64,000 nt of DNA from Knoxdaviesia capensis (lineage: Eukaryota; Ascomycota; Sordariomycetes; Microascales; Gondwanamycetaceae): positions 181,986 to 245,985 of the forward strand of contig LNGK01000012.1 in the NCBI GenBank assembly GCA_001510575.1, written 5' to 3'. Positions 46,076 through 56,585 of this stretch are shown piece after piece (the stretch's first letter is position 1; each line of letters opens with the position of its first letter). The notes under the pieces are model-generated. The model saw nothing but the letters and a program-made list of their open reading frames with translations, was not told where the DNA came from and searched no databases. A program made the position numbers and the translations under genes.

Positions 46076-46627
46076 ATGGCTCCGACAACCACCACAGTTC
46101 GCACCCGCACCCTGCCCACCCCCGTGGTCGGCAACACCACGCCCTCCTCCATCACCAAACGCCGGGAACCCCTCCCCAAAGCCGTCCGCGCGCAGCCATA
46201 CCGCGAATTCAGCCCCTCCGAGACCGTCGACGTCGACATGCCCGCCCAACTCGCCCGCATCGCCGCCTCCGCCGCCGCCGGCACAGCGACGCCGTTTGAC
46301 CGGCGGGTGTGGTCCGCCCTGTGCCAGGTGCCCCGCGGCCACTTCACCACGTACGCCGTGCTCGCGGCCCACTTGAAGACGTCGCCGCGCGCCGTCGGCA
46401 ACGCCCTCCGCCGGAACCCGTTTGCGCCGCTCGTGCCGTGCCACCGCGTTGTGGCCACGCCGGCCCGCGGCTCTGTTGGCGCTGATCTTGGCGGGTTCAA
46501 GGGCGCCCGGCCGAAGAACGGCGAGGGCATCACCATCGACGAGAAGCGGAAGCTGTTGCGCGGGGAAGGCGTCAAGTTTGACTTTTCTGGGCGGGTGCTC
46601 GGGTCGCCGTTTTCCGCGTTTATATGA
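46076..46627 (+). CDS. Methylated-DNA-[protein]-cysteine S-methyltransferase (MGMT/Ogt type)
   Basis: Suicide enzyme that moves alkyl groups from O6-alkylguanine in DNA to its own cysteine. Single exon, 183 residues, starting at AACATGG. The first 70 residues are Thr/Pro-rich and unlike the usual folded N-terminal domain, so this is mainly the catalytic domain. Conserved parts are FDRRVWSALCQVPRGHFTTY, the DNA-binding helix RAVGNALRRNPF with its arginine finger, and the active-site motif PCHRVV with the acceptor cysteine at residue 122. GGFKG and the following KRKLLRGEG helix complete the domain. The gene sits alone with a TGACGTC site about 290 bp upstream, which could allow stress or cAMP-type control (inference). 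Confidence 0.94.
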   Translation: MAPTTTTVRTRTLPTPVVGNTTPSSITKRREPLPKAVRAQPYREFSPSETVDVDMPAQLARIAASAAAGTATPFDRRVWSALCQVPRGHFTTYAVLAAHLKTSPRAVGNALRRNPFAPLVPCHRVVATPARGSVGADLGGFKGARPKNGEGITIDEKRKLLRGEGVKFDFSGRVLGSPFSAFI

Positions 46628-48116
46628 GCGCACCCGTTTGCTTTTCCACATAACCCTATACCTTAACCCCACCGTCGTCACATAACCCTAACAACTGACA
46701 TCAAAGAATCTCGCGAAGCTTGCTCAAAACGGAAATGACTCCTGGACTCTTCAAAGGTCAATCTGCCAATCCCGCCTACCTAGGGATATTTTTGGTTCCC
46801 TTCCCTTCTTTTCATATGGCTCAATCGCTTAGTTGAGGCTGTGCCACTGTTCTCTCAACCTAAAACGTCTCTCTTCTCTCTCTGTCTGGTGTTGTCGTTT
46901 GACTCTCTGTCTGGTGTTATCTTTTGACTGGCTCCGACACTAGATTCTTCATCTGGTTCTTCGTCGATTGCTTTTGCCCGGCCCTTCTCGGCACAGTTGC
47001 CTACCCCCAATACCTTAGAATTAGGAAGAATATCGCATGTACATAAATCTTGTAACTAGAGGGGCCTTGCTTCTTTGAATGACTACTAGTGCTGGTATGT
47101 TTGTCTGGTTCTCCTCTATCCGGCGCTCTTTGTTTGCTCAGCTTGCTCTCCTTCCGGGCATGAGCAACGCAGAGGAAACGGGCCCCCTCATAGACCAAAC
47201 TCTCGTGCCCTTGGAAAACAGGAGAAACACACAAGCTCTGGAATAGTTGTTACAAAACCCCCATCAGTGTCCAAATGAAGTCTTCATGCCGCTAGATTCA
47301 TGTATCGTGATATTCACGCCAACACACTCCCAAACAACAGACACACATCCTACCAATAGAAACCCCAAGCCACCCTCCCAACGAGGCTGATGCTTCACCT
47401 TTTCAGCTGGCTTTGTCTTGTCAAGTCACGCATCCAGACCGCTCTCGTCTCTCCCCTCGGCATCGTTTTAGGGTATCCTTCACGGGCCACCACCTAATTC
47501 GGCCTGCGCCTCGTCTCAAAGCACGGTAAACCGGCTTGGAGATGCTGGTCTATTTGGCCGGTTGCCCTGGGAAGTAAAGTTGATCTGCTTTGTTCCACAG
47601 TAACACCCTGCCTATAAGTGCGGAATAAGATGTGCCACACAACTCCTGGAGTGCCCTGCCTGGAACGCTTAAACGGGACAACCTTCTCCTAGCTCATAGA
47701 CACCATAAAAGGGGATAGAACACTCTGTGATCGGGCTTCTGTTCCGCCTAATCCTCAACTCTGCCTGCATAGCCCCCAACCCCCGTATCTGGCTAACTGG
47801 TCCCTTTCTCTCTGTCCATGGCATCCGGCATGACAGTTCTCCACTTCCCCCGAATCTCTGGGACTGACCGTTGATGAATATATCTCGTCGTCGATATCTG
47901 CTTGAAGTTGCTTTCGGGACTTCCCCCTTCCTTTTGATTTTCTGTTCTTCCGTTTATCATCTGATTACCGTATAGAGATATTTTCTCTAGCCGAGTTTCT
48001 CTTACCTGTTCGTTGACATTTGTCTTTGCAACCGCATTTGCTCTGCGCGAGACTAAACCGAACGTCGTTTGTACCTCACCCGGGAGCGTCCCCATCAACA
48101 CGCACATATACTCACA
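46628..48116. other. Intergenic region upstream of the DUF3433-like gene
   Basis: No supported gene. Single telomere-type units are near 46643 and 46680. A 25-bp direct repeat (TCTGTCTGGTGTTNTC core at 46881 and 46906) is present. The leader before 48117 is pyrimidine-rich. Confidence 0.55.
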
Positions 48117-51100
48117 ATGCGGCCATTCAAGCTGTCACCATCCTCACCACTATCGCCGTCCGATGCATCCGGTCGCGGAAAATATCGCCTGGGCTCATAT
48201 GCCCCCGTCTCCAAAGCCGAAGGCAGACAGAAACGACAAAGCTCATCGTCAAAGACGAAGCCGTACCGACCAGCCCTTCTGACACTCCCCTTTCTTCTCC
48301 TCCAAATATGTCTGCTCGGCGCTATCATCGGTCTAGTCGTGTACCTCTACTCTTCCGCGTTGTATGACTCTGATGTTGGCCAGCCACAGTTTGAGAGGAG
48401 GGGTTCTGGCCTCCACTCTGTCCGGAATCAACTGCTTCCTATACGCTTTCCAGAGTCAGAACCTCCTCCAGAAGTCTCTTCGCTACCTCTCCCGCCCCCA
48501 CCACCACCACCAACACCCACCCCCGACGCTGAACCCGATGCTGCAAACGCTGCCAAGATGAAAAAGAAGCCCGCCAACGAAAAGACCGCAGCAAACAACA
48601 ACAACAACAACAACAACCAGCCCGCTGAGAAACCTGCCCAAGAGCAGAAAGCCACATCAAACAACAACCAGCCTGCTCTCCCAGTGGCTGACCCTGTCTC
48701 CAGCGGCCTCCCAATTCCCCCTCAGCCTTCGGAAGACCCTGCTGCCAAGGAGAAAGCTCAGAAGGAAGCCGATGAGAAGGCAAAGACTGATAAGGCCAAG
48801 GCAGATAACGATGCAGCCGAGAAAGTGAAGCAAGAAAATGAGCAGAAGCAGAAAGCAGATGACGGCGCTGCCCAGAAAGCCAAGGAGAAGGCCGACAATG
48901 ATGCCGCCCAGAAAGCCAAACAGAAGGCAGATAATGACGCAGCTGCGAAAGTGAAGCAGGAAAAGGCACAGAAGGAGGTGGCAGATAAGGATGCAGCCGA
49001 GAAGGCCCAGGCCGAAAACGACGCGAAGGCGAAAGAGGAACAGAAAGCGAAAGAGAAAGCCAAGAAACCTGTAGCGACTCCAACACCGGGGCCAACCCAA
49101 TCTCCGTCACCATCACCCCAACCATCCGAGGACCCGACACCCAAAGAGAAGACCAAGAAGCCGGCGGACGAGCAGGTGGCCAATTCCGGAAACCAAAAGC
49201 AGCAAGAAGAGAAGACCCCGCCGGCCGAGAAGGCTCCTGAGCAGGAGGTCAAAGTGGCGAGCGACCCCAACAAGGAGCAACAAAAGCAAAAACAGCCGGA
49301 AGAGTCCAAGACGAAGGAGCAGCCAGAGCAGAAGGAGAAAGAAGTCCAGGCCGCCAACGACCCGAACAAGCAGCCACCGCAAAAGGCCAAGGAGAAGGAG
49401 ACACCCGCGCCTGAGGAGGTCAAAGTTGCAGCTGAACCGAGCAAGCCTGTGAAGAAGCCCGCCGACCCGCCTGCCAACACCAAGGACCAGCCGGCGCAGA
49501 AGCAGGAAGAGGTCGAGGTGGCCAACAACCCGAACAAGCAACCAACGAAGAAACCGACCCAGGAGAAGAAACCGACCCAGGAGACGGTGGAGATTCCCAA
49601 TGAGACGCCGAAAACCAAGGACAAGCCGGCTCAGGAGACGGTGGAAATCGTCAACGAGAGCCCCAAGACCAAGGACAAGCCGGTCGAGAACCAGCCTGTC
49701 CAGGTTGCCCCCGATCCCAACAAGCAAAAGACACCCAAGCCCGGACAGCAAACAGTGGATGTGGACCCGCCGTCAAAGGCCAAGGAGAAGCCACCGGCCG
49801 GAAACGAGGAGGCTGTCAAGGTTGCTACCGATCCGAAGAAGCAGAAGACGCCGAAGCCAGGCCAGCAGACCGTCGACGTTGACCCGCCATCCAAGACAAA
49901 GGAGAAGCCCCCAGCGGGCAACGACAAGTCCGTCAAGGTGGCAACCGATCCCAGCAAGCAGAAAACCCCGAAGCCCGGCCAGCAGACGGTAGATGTCGAC
50001 CCGCCGCCCCCAAGACCCAAAGAGCAACCTTCAGCCCCGGGCGAAGTCAACGTCGCAGCGGACCCCAACAAGCAGAAGACCAAGGAAAAGCCACCCGCCA
50101 ACAACAACTTCCAGGAGATCAGCAACGAGAAGAAGCCGCAGGCCAATAAGACCCCGCCGAAGATCATGACGTATGTGCCGAATGACTACTACGAGGACGT
50201 CGGCCAGCCGACGCCGATGCCGGATCCCAGCAACAACAAGGCGTTCAATGACCCGGGGAACTTGATGAAGCAGCCGCCGTCGTTGAAGAGCCAGCACCTG
50301 TCGGTCGGAGAGGTCGTCACCCTCAAGATGCACGCTAAGGGCAACGGCAAGGCGGTAGTTCTCCCAGGGAAGGGCATCTCTCAGGATGCGGATGACGATG
50401 ACTTTGACGCTGCCGTTGCGGCATGGGCTGCGTCTGGCCTTTCGACGGTGCAGGCGTCGGTCGCTCTGGTGCTCCCCCTGCTTATCACGATTGCTATTCT
50501 TCTGCCCTTCGCAGCTCTTGACCGCGCGGCTAAGCGCATGCAGCCTTTCCGTGCACTCACAACACCCGCGGCCGGTGCACCCGCGGCCGACTCGGTCACT
50601 CTGCGTTTTACCGGCCTGCAAGTCATAACAGCACCGATCCGGCTATTGTTCCGCGGCCAGGCCGTGCCTTTCGTTACCTCTACCCTTGTGATTCTGTCGT
50701 GGGCAGCGACCGTGTTAGCCGCAGGAGTTTTGGTGGTCGACTACATTCTTGTGTTCTGCGACCCGGACGATGACATCGACGATCGGTGTGCAGAGGTCCG
50801 TGTGCTGGCTGGCATCGGCCCAGTGTTCGCCGTTGTTGGTGTTGTAGGAGTCATGCTCATTCTCGTCGGGGCTCTCTTGGTGCTTCTATGGCGCTGGGAC
50901 ACTGGTTTAGCTGCAAATCCGTGGTCCGTGGCCGGAATCACGGCTCTCGTCACTAGCCGGGATACACGGGTGCCGCTGATCGGACTTGCCGATTCGTCCT
51001 CTTCGAAATGGACTGTGTCCCAAGTTCTTGGTGACAAGTGGTACGTGCTGAGCACGTTCACCGGACGCAACGACCGAACTGAATACGGCATCGTGCCCGC

Positions 51101-52106
51101 CGAATCCTCCGAAGCTTTGCGGCTCAGCCAGGATAACACCACAAACGAGGAGAAAGATGACAGTATCCCCATTGTCACAGTTGAGCATGCCGATGCCGAG
51201 GATGAAGACCGAGCTGGATCGGAGGGCACCACTTTAGCGGGTGGGTTGAAAAAGCCCGGCCGCCGCCAGCGCAGCATGCCGATCTTGGCCTTGACGTTCT
51301 TGTCCCGTGCTGGCTTCCTCGTGGCCCTTGCCGGTGTGATTGCTCTAGTTGCGTATTACTACGCCTTGGGCCGGATAACTGATCTCGCCGACAACGATAC
51401 ACTTGAAGATATGTTGCTTCGTGGTGCGATTGGACTGAAGATTGCGGGTGCAGCCGTCGGCTTGGTGTTGGCTCTGCTGTGGGATGAGTTCTTCCTTGGT
51501 AAGCTGCAGTGCTCTCATTCCTGATGATTTGTTGCACATATGCTGTTTCCGTTGCTAACCCGGTTCTCGTACCTAGGCATCGCCACCGTCAGCCCGTTCC
51601 GTCTGATGAGCCGCAGTCCCCAGGCCGCAGCTCGATCAATCCTGTACAGTGCACCCACCAATGTGGTCTCTGGGGTGGTCTCAGCCGTGCAGCAGCACGA
51701 CTACTTGATGCTAGTAACGGCCGTTCTCGGGATATTCGCGTATTCACTCCTTGCTCTCCTCGCTAACATCCCGTACAGCCTCCCGCCGTTTGCCGACGTC
51801 CACGCCGGCTGCTCTCTTGCAGCGGTGGCTATTCTCACCGCGATGGGTCTCACGCTGATTGTGTCGGTCGTGGCAATCCGTATGCCGCATCTGCCCGTGG
51901 ATCCCCGCAGCATAGCCGGAGTGGCCTTCTACACCTGCGACTCCGTACTCGTCAGCGAGTTACGCGATATCGGCGCTGGTGCTGACGAGACCAAGAAACC
52001 CGGATCCGCGTCTGACGAGTCTTCCGCGACGATCGTGTCGCTTATGGATGACAAAACTCGCCGAGACCGTGTTTTGGAGATGAGCCGGAGATATTTCTAT
52101 GGCTAA
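48117..52106 (+). CDS. DUF3433-type multispanning membrane protein with long repetitive insert
   Basis: Exon 1 48117-51498, exon 2 51577-52106; 1303 residues. One membrane helix near residues 52-80 (ALLTLPFLLLQICLLG) is followed by about 690 residues of Lys/Pro/Glu/Gln/Asn-rich low complexity without folded character. Then come several membrane helices (near 776-800, 850-880 and 895-925), a polar domain (TSRDTRVPLIGLADSSSSKW), two more helices, and after the intron two further helices and the tail MSRRYFYG. The C-terminal half fits the fungal DUF3433 family, whose function is unknown. The insert holds three full 38-39-residue tandem repeats (see 49698). The helix at the N-terminus means the insert faces one side of the membrane, perhaps the cell wall. 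The start is the first in-frame ATG after the leader. Confidence 0.82.
49698..50105. repeat. 117-bp coding tandem repeat, three copies and a partial one
   Basis: Copies start at 49698, 49815, 49932 and 50046 (period 117, 117, 114). Each encodes about 39 residues with the core TPKPGQQTVDVDPP followed by KEKPPAGN. The period is a multiple of three, so copies can be gained or lost without breaking the frame. Looser repeats of the same style precede it from about 49230. Confidence 0.9.
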
Positions 52107-52797
52107 ATGGTGGGAATGTCCGGGAAGAGAAGATATGGGGTTGATTCTGAGTCGTCGTAAAGTTGGATTGAATGATGTGTTGTATGTGTGCATTTTGTTA
52201 GCTGAGCGCTGATTTTACTCCTTTTATTGTCTGATATGTTAATGTTAAGAGCTCGAAATTTCCACAACCCTAACCCTATCTATAATCGAGAGACCCACAA
52301 AAGCAATCGCAAACCACCAATAGCAAGCGAGGATTCCACGCCTTGGAGTTTTTGAACTTCTCATGTCATGTCTCTACGCCCTATTATTCACATCTTCTTC
52401 CCCCCCAAACACTTTCTGCAACATTCGTTTCTCCCCGATCAAGTTGTGCTGCAATTATATCGTAGGAAAAGCTCACACACACTTGTTTGCAAACGGCCGA
52501 GTTCGCGGCATCTATTTTCCCGGTCTAAAAGGTCGGCTGCCTCAAAATATCGGCCTTGAATGCCTTTTCTTCTGGTGTTGTCACGGTGTTTTGATTGTAA
52601 ACCATCAAACTCTCAGCAACATCTCAGAGGGCGTGGTCGATTGTTGTAACCCGCCACATCACTCTACTTCAGCTTTCATATTTAACTTCGTTCTGCCGCG
52701 TCAAGCTTCCGTCGTCAATCCGTTTCTCTCCCCGCTTTTCCTCCGTTCTTCTGCTTCTTCATTTCTATCCAGACCCCTTCACATCATCGAATCCATC
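52107..52797. promoter_or_regulatory. Intergenic region with telobox upstream of the small 52.8-kb gene
   Basis: AACCCTAACCCTA, a double telomere-type unit, lies at 52265-52277, about 520 bp before the next start codon. A pyrimidine-rich leader precedes 52798. Confidence 0.5.
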
Positions 52798-53415
52798 ATG
52801 TCATTACCGCCATCGTCGGCAGTTCCGGCCCCGGTCGACGACCAAGACCTCCCCGTCGAGCACCCGCAGGACCCCATCGCCGACTTTGACGACACCGCCG
52901 CCATCTCCGCCATCCTCGGCTTCTCAACCTTTGGCCAGCCGCCCGCTAAGCGTCGCCGGCGCGGCGGCCCTGATGCCGTTGTAGCCCTGCCGGACCTGCC
53001 GTCGGCCGACTTCGACGGCAATGAGACCGAGCCCGACGTCCTGCACATTGTACACTCCGACGCTGGCGCCTCCGTGTCCCGCGTCCCCGGTGCTTTCCAG
53101 GACGGCCAGCCCCCGCGCCCGCTGGCCGCCAACGACCCGCCCGTCAACACCGCTCCCGCGTCCGGCTGGAGTCTTCCGGCCCGTCCGCCGCCGGCTGCAG
53201 CCTCGACGGCTGCCCCGCACCATGGTGGCGGCCGGAGAAACCCCCCTCCGTCGTCGTCTTCGGCACCCCGCCGGTTCTGGTGGGAGGGCTACTATGACCC
53301 GACGTGTAACGAGAATCCCTGGGAAAGGCTGGAGCAGGCGGCTGGATTACCGCCGAAGGGAACATGGCTGGCGAAGGGGCATGAGCCCGTTTCATCACAA
53401 CAGGGCCGACGCTAG
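52798..53415 (+). CDS. Small nuclear-type protein of unknown function
   Basis: Single exon, 205 residues, start ATCATGTCATTACC at the end of a pyrimidine-rich leader. The N-terminus is acidic (DDQDLPVEHPQDPIADFDD), followed by a hydrophobic helix (AAISAILGFSTFG) and a basic cluster AKRRRRGG that could be a nuclear localisation signal. The middle is Pro/Ala/Ser-rich and disordered. The C-terminus has an aromatic, ordered-looking segment with YYDPTCNENPWERLE near residues 165-180. I do not recognise the family; the arrangement of a disordered body and a short aromatic C-terminal module suggests a binding peptide of a larger complex (inference). Confidence 0.78.
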   Translation: MSLPPSSAVPAPVDDQDLPVEHPQDPIADFDDTAAISAILGFSTFGQPPAKRRRRGGPDAVVALPDLPSADFDGNETEPDVLHIVHSDAGASVSRVPGAFQDGQPPRPLAANDPPVNTAPASGWSLPARPPPAAASTAAPHHGGGRRNPPPSSSSAPRRFWWEGYYDPTCNENPWERLEQAAGLPPKGTWLAKGHEPVSSQQGRR

Positions 53416-55788
53416 CTAGATACCACAATGAGGGGTGAAATCACGGACTTTTGTGATGCCAATCTAAGTTATGAATCCGAAATTACAACCAAACGCGCTA
53501 ATGACACTACTGCCACTACGGGCCTATCCCCTTGATGATTATTTGTTTTCTTGATCTTTGATCTTCTTTTCATCATCTATCTACCTATTTTCATGATTTC
53601 AGTTTTTGTTCCCTTTCAAGTCTGCGAAATATGAGGATCGTACTTTCAGCCAAACCAGCACGACCGTGACATCCAAGTGTAGGTTCCTAGCACTCAGTAC
53701 TCAGCAAGCCGATGCATACTCGGATCTTACAACTTCCGATAAACATGATACTCTCCCGGTTTATTCTAAATCAAGTAACTAATCACGCGATTTCAAGTGG
53801 GCGGCCTGTGGAGTTCACCGCCGTGCGGTCCCGGAGAATCCAAGGCCAATCCATGCCGGCGCCGGAGTCACGTGACCGCCACTGGAACGTCACGTCTCCG
53901 GCTCTGGTTGAGAAGATGACTTCCCCGGAACGCAAAAGTTTTTTTTCTACTTGGATATGCGTATTCAGTGCATTAAAGAGAAGTAGAGTAACAGAACACT
54001 CCATATTGTATCTTCATGGGACTTCAAACAACAAGTCTATTACCTAGTTACACCTCTTCCATCTCGGGTCCAGGCTCAGCCGGTCCTGGGGATTTCGTCT
54101 TATCTTGGACTGTAAGCTAACTATAGAGGGTAGGGGGGGGGGTGTGCGGAATTTCACCCTCTGCCCTCCAAGAATCCTTATCTATACACACCTATACACA
54201 CCCCTCGAGGTCTGCCTACAGTGAGGAGAGGTGAGCGTAGAGTAGCTCTGGCTACGGGGGGGTGTGCGGACGGGAGGTCAGAGAAGCAAACGAGCATGTA
54301 ATATTCATGCTATCAAGAAAACCAGTCATAAAGCGTTGAAACAGCGTAAAAGACAAAACACAAAGAGCCCTGCACCGTAAAACAAAAGAGACCACCGCCC
54401 AGCTCCCCCCGCCGTTTCCCCTCCAGAGCGTACACAGACAGCCCGGACTGAGGAGATATGCTCTAATGCACACCCGCCATCCCATTACTGCGCGCACTCC
54501 TCTCCCCCCTGTTTCTCTCACAAAGTTGGCCGGTCTGCCCTCTCACACTTTTCTGGTTCCCACGCCCTGCCGGCCCTAACCATCTCCACCAGAGAGCGTA
54601 ACCCAAACGAGCTGGGGCGGGGTCCACGCTCCCCCTCGCCTCTTCCCCCCCCGTTTCTCTGGTTTTCGGTATAGTTCGTCCTCCCCAGCCACATTTTCCC
54701 CGTATTCTTGCGCTCTCCCCGTTTCTGCGGAATCTCGTGCTCGCCGCACCCATTCCGCCCACAGAAGGACGGAATCTGGGCGTGAACAGCAGAGCATCAG
54801 TGCAAAACGGTGCCCAGAGCCACGGGGGAAAGAAACCAAGAAGACTTCTGCTTCTGGAAACACCCACACATTCTCCTCCGGCTTCCAGATGCCCCTCCCC
54901 TCCATTTTCTTCGCTTCATCCAATCGTACATCGTAAAAAGTCGTCCAAGCAGAAAGCAGCAAACAAACGTCGAAATCAGAGCAAAAAGCAGGACACACGC
55001 CCCCTAAAATTCGGTGCATCATACGCACACCCCCCTCGAGAGCAGCGTTCACGCCCAATTTTAGCCGGGCATACCACTGTTTTCTCTCCGGCACACACTC
55101 GTGGCCCTCCTCGCTGTCATCTTTTCCCTCCTACCCCACACACAGGCGTGCCGTCAGGCGTTGCACACCACCCCAAATCCCGGCCCGCCCTTCTGGAACG
55201 TGCCCAGAACCGCCAAATTTCATGCAGTGGCTCGTGGGCCACGTTTCTTTCCAGGGCGTGCAACAGGAGTGTGTGGGGGGAGAAACTTCAGTGTCGTTTT
55301 GGGAATGGTAGCGTGGGTTTGGGATTCGCACTCCCCTGCATTTCAGGCTTAGCCGCTGGCGCTTGAGCGGTTCAGCCCGAACATACATAAGAATGTTGGG
55401 CTGCCAACCGCTTCCGCTCCCGCGCATCGCATGGCCCGGGAAAATCCACACTTGGACCCACGACTTCCAACGTCAAGTGTCAAACACCAAATGACACAAC
55501 CTGCAAACTTCAGTGACTTGGCCCTGGATTTAATTCCGTAGAATTCACCAGTTCGCAACACTGATATTTTGCGGCTCTCCTTCATTTTTTCTGGGGGTGA
55601 TGAATATTTGGGGTTTTGGGAAGTCGTAAAGTGGTCATAAAAAAGACAACAGGAAAAAAAAAAAAAAAAGGGGAACTGAAAGGAACAAAAAAAATAATGG
55701 GTATCGAAGAAACGAGGATTCTAGTCCCCAATCTTCTCAGACTTGAGAAGTGCAAGATCCTGAGAAGTTCACAGCGCAAATGATGCGC
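53416..55788. other. Convergent intergenic region with C/G-run repeats
   Basis: No supported gene. GGGGGGTGTGCGGA occurs twice (54137-54150, 54257-54270), its reverse complement core CGCACACCCCCC at 55024-55035, and CTATACACAC is tandem at 54182-54201. From 54400 to 54730 several degenerate CCCCCGTTTCTC strings occur. Two longer frames (54576-55094 minus, 54737-55366 plus) overlap on opposite strands and have no domain. Confidence 0.5.
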
Positions 55789-56585
55789 TTAGTACTCAGG
55801 AGAGGGATAGCGAGCACGAGCCTTAGCATACTCGTTGGGGTGCTTCCGCTGAGCCTTGACCTTGAGAGCACTGCAAAAGAGAGGAAAGGGAAGAAGTGTG
55901 AGTTTTTCTGGTCGATTACAATCATAGGAGGAAAAATAAATGTAGCTGATCACAAGGAAACCCTCGCGAGCGCTTTCACTTCCCGGAAATTCCCGGGTAT
56001 GTTTTGTACCACGGACGGGTATACTTACGTGACTTTTCTGTGCGTCCACTCCAAATCCTCGTGAACCTCCCGGGCATCGCGAAGACCTTCCTGGAATCGC
56101 TCGCGAGTCTTTGCAAGACGAGCCTGGGCCTTCTTCTGGAGCTCAAGCAGCTCACGGTGCTTTGCATTCATCATTCCAGAACTAGATGAAAATCTCGTTA
56201 GCAATTCGGCTCATAATTTCGTAGTTGCTTAGACTCTGAAAAAACAGGAGGGCGAAGAGGAGTAAATCACTCACGTTTGGGCCTGCATGGCAATGCTCTT
56301 GTCCAGCGGAAGAGGATTGAACGAACTCGCAATGCGATCTTGCATGTAATCCTGGAAATCAATTCCACTGGCCGACGCCGCGCTCTCGAACTCAGCGCTG
56401 TCAGGATATCCCGACGCACTGTAGCCAGCATTGCTGTACGAGGCAACACCAGAGGTGGACGAGTAGGAGTCCTCCTCTGGCGGCGACACCGAGTAGGTGC
56501 TGCTGTCATAGTTGGGGTACTGGGTTCCCTTGGCGGGAGGCACCTGCATGGGGAGGGAGTATGTGCTGGAGTATTGCGCAGCCAT
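55789..56585 (-). CDS. KxDL-domain protein (BLOC-1/BORC subunit KXD1 type)
   Basis: KxDL proteins belong to BLOC-1/BORC-related complexes that position endosomes, lysosomes or vacuoles. Exons on minus: 56585-56275, 56181-56029 and 55870-55789; each junction keeps the frame and gives 181 residues. The first 85 residues are Ser/Tyr/Pro-rich and disordered. From about residue 86 a helix starts (GIDFQDYMQDRIASSFNPLP), continuing as a coiled coil (KHRELLELQKKAQARLAKTR, then FQEGLRDAREVHEDLEWTHR). The EDLEWTHRKV segment matches the family's KxDL signature with Glu in place of the first Lys. The last 25 residues (KHPNEYAKARARYPSPEY) are basic. Confidence 0.85.

Noticed and set aside
7294..46627. DNA-repair gene cluster (WLM protease, rad14, alkyltransferase)
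   Set aside because: The three genes are far apart, on separate promoters and mixed with unrelated housekeeping genes; co-location looks accidental.
48758..49624. Long minus-strand frames opposite the DUF3433-like gene
   Set aside because: Antisense of low-complexity coding sequence without any domain.
54737..55366. 209-residue plus-strand frame
   Set aside because: Low-complexity, overlaps an equally long minus-strand frame, lies between convergent genes; no family recognised.
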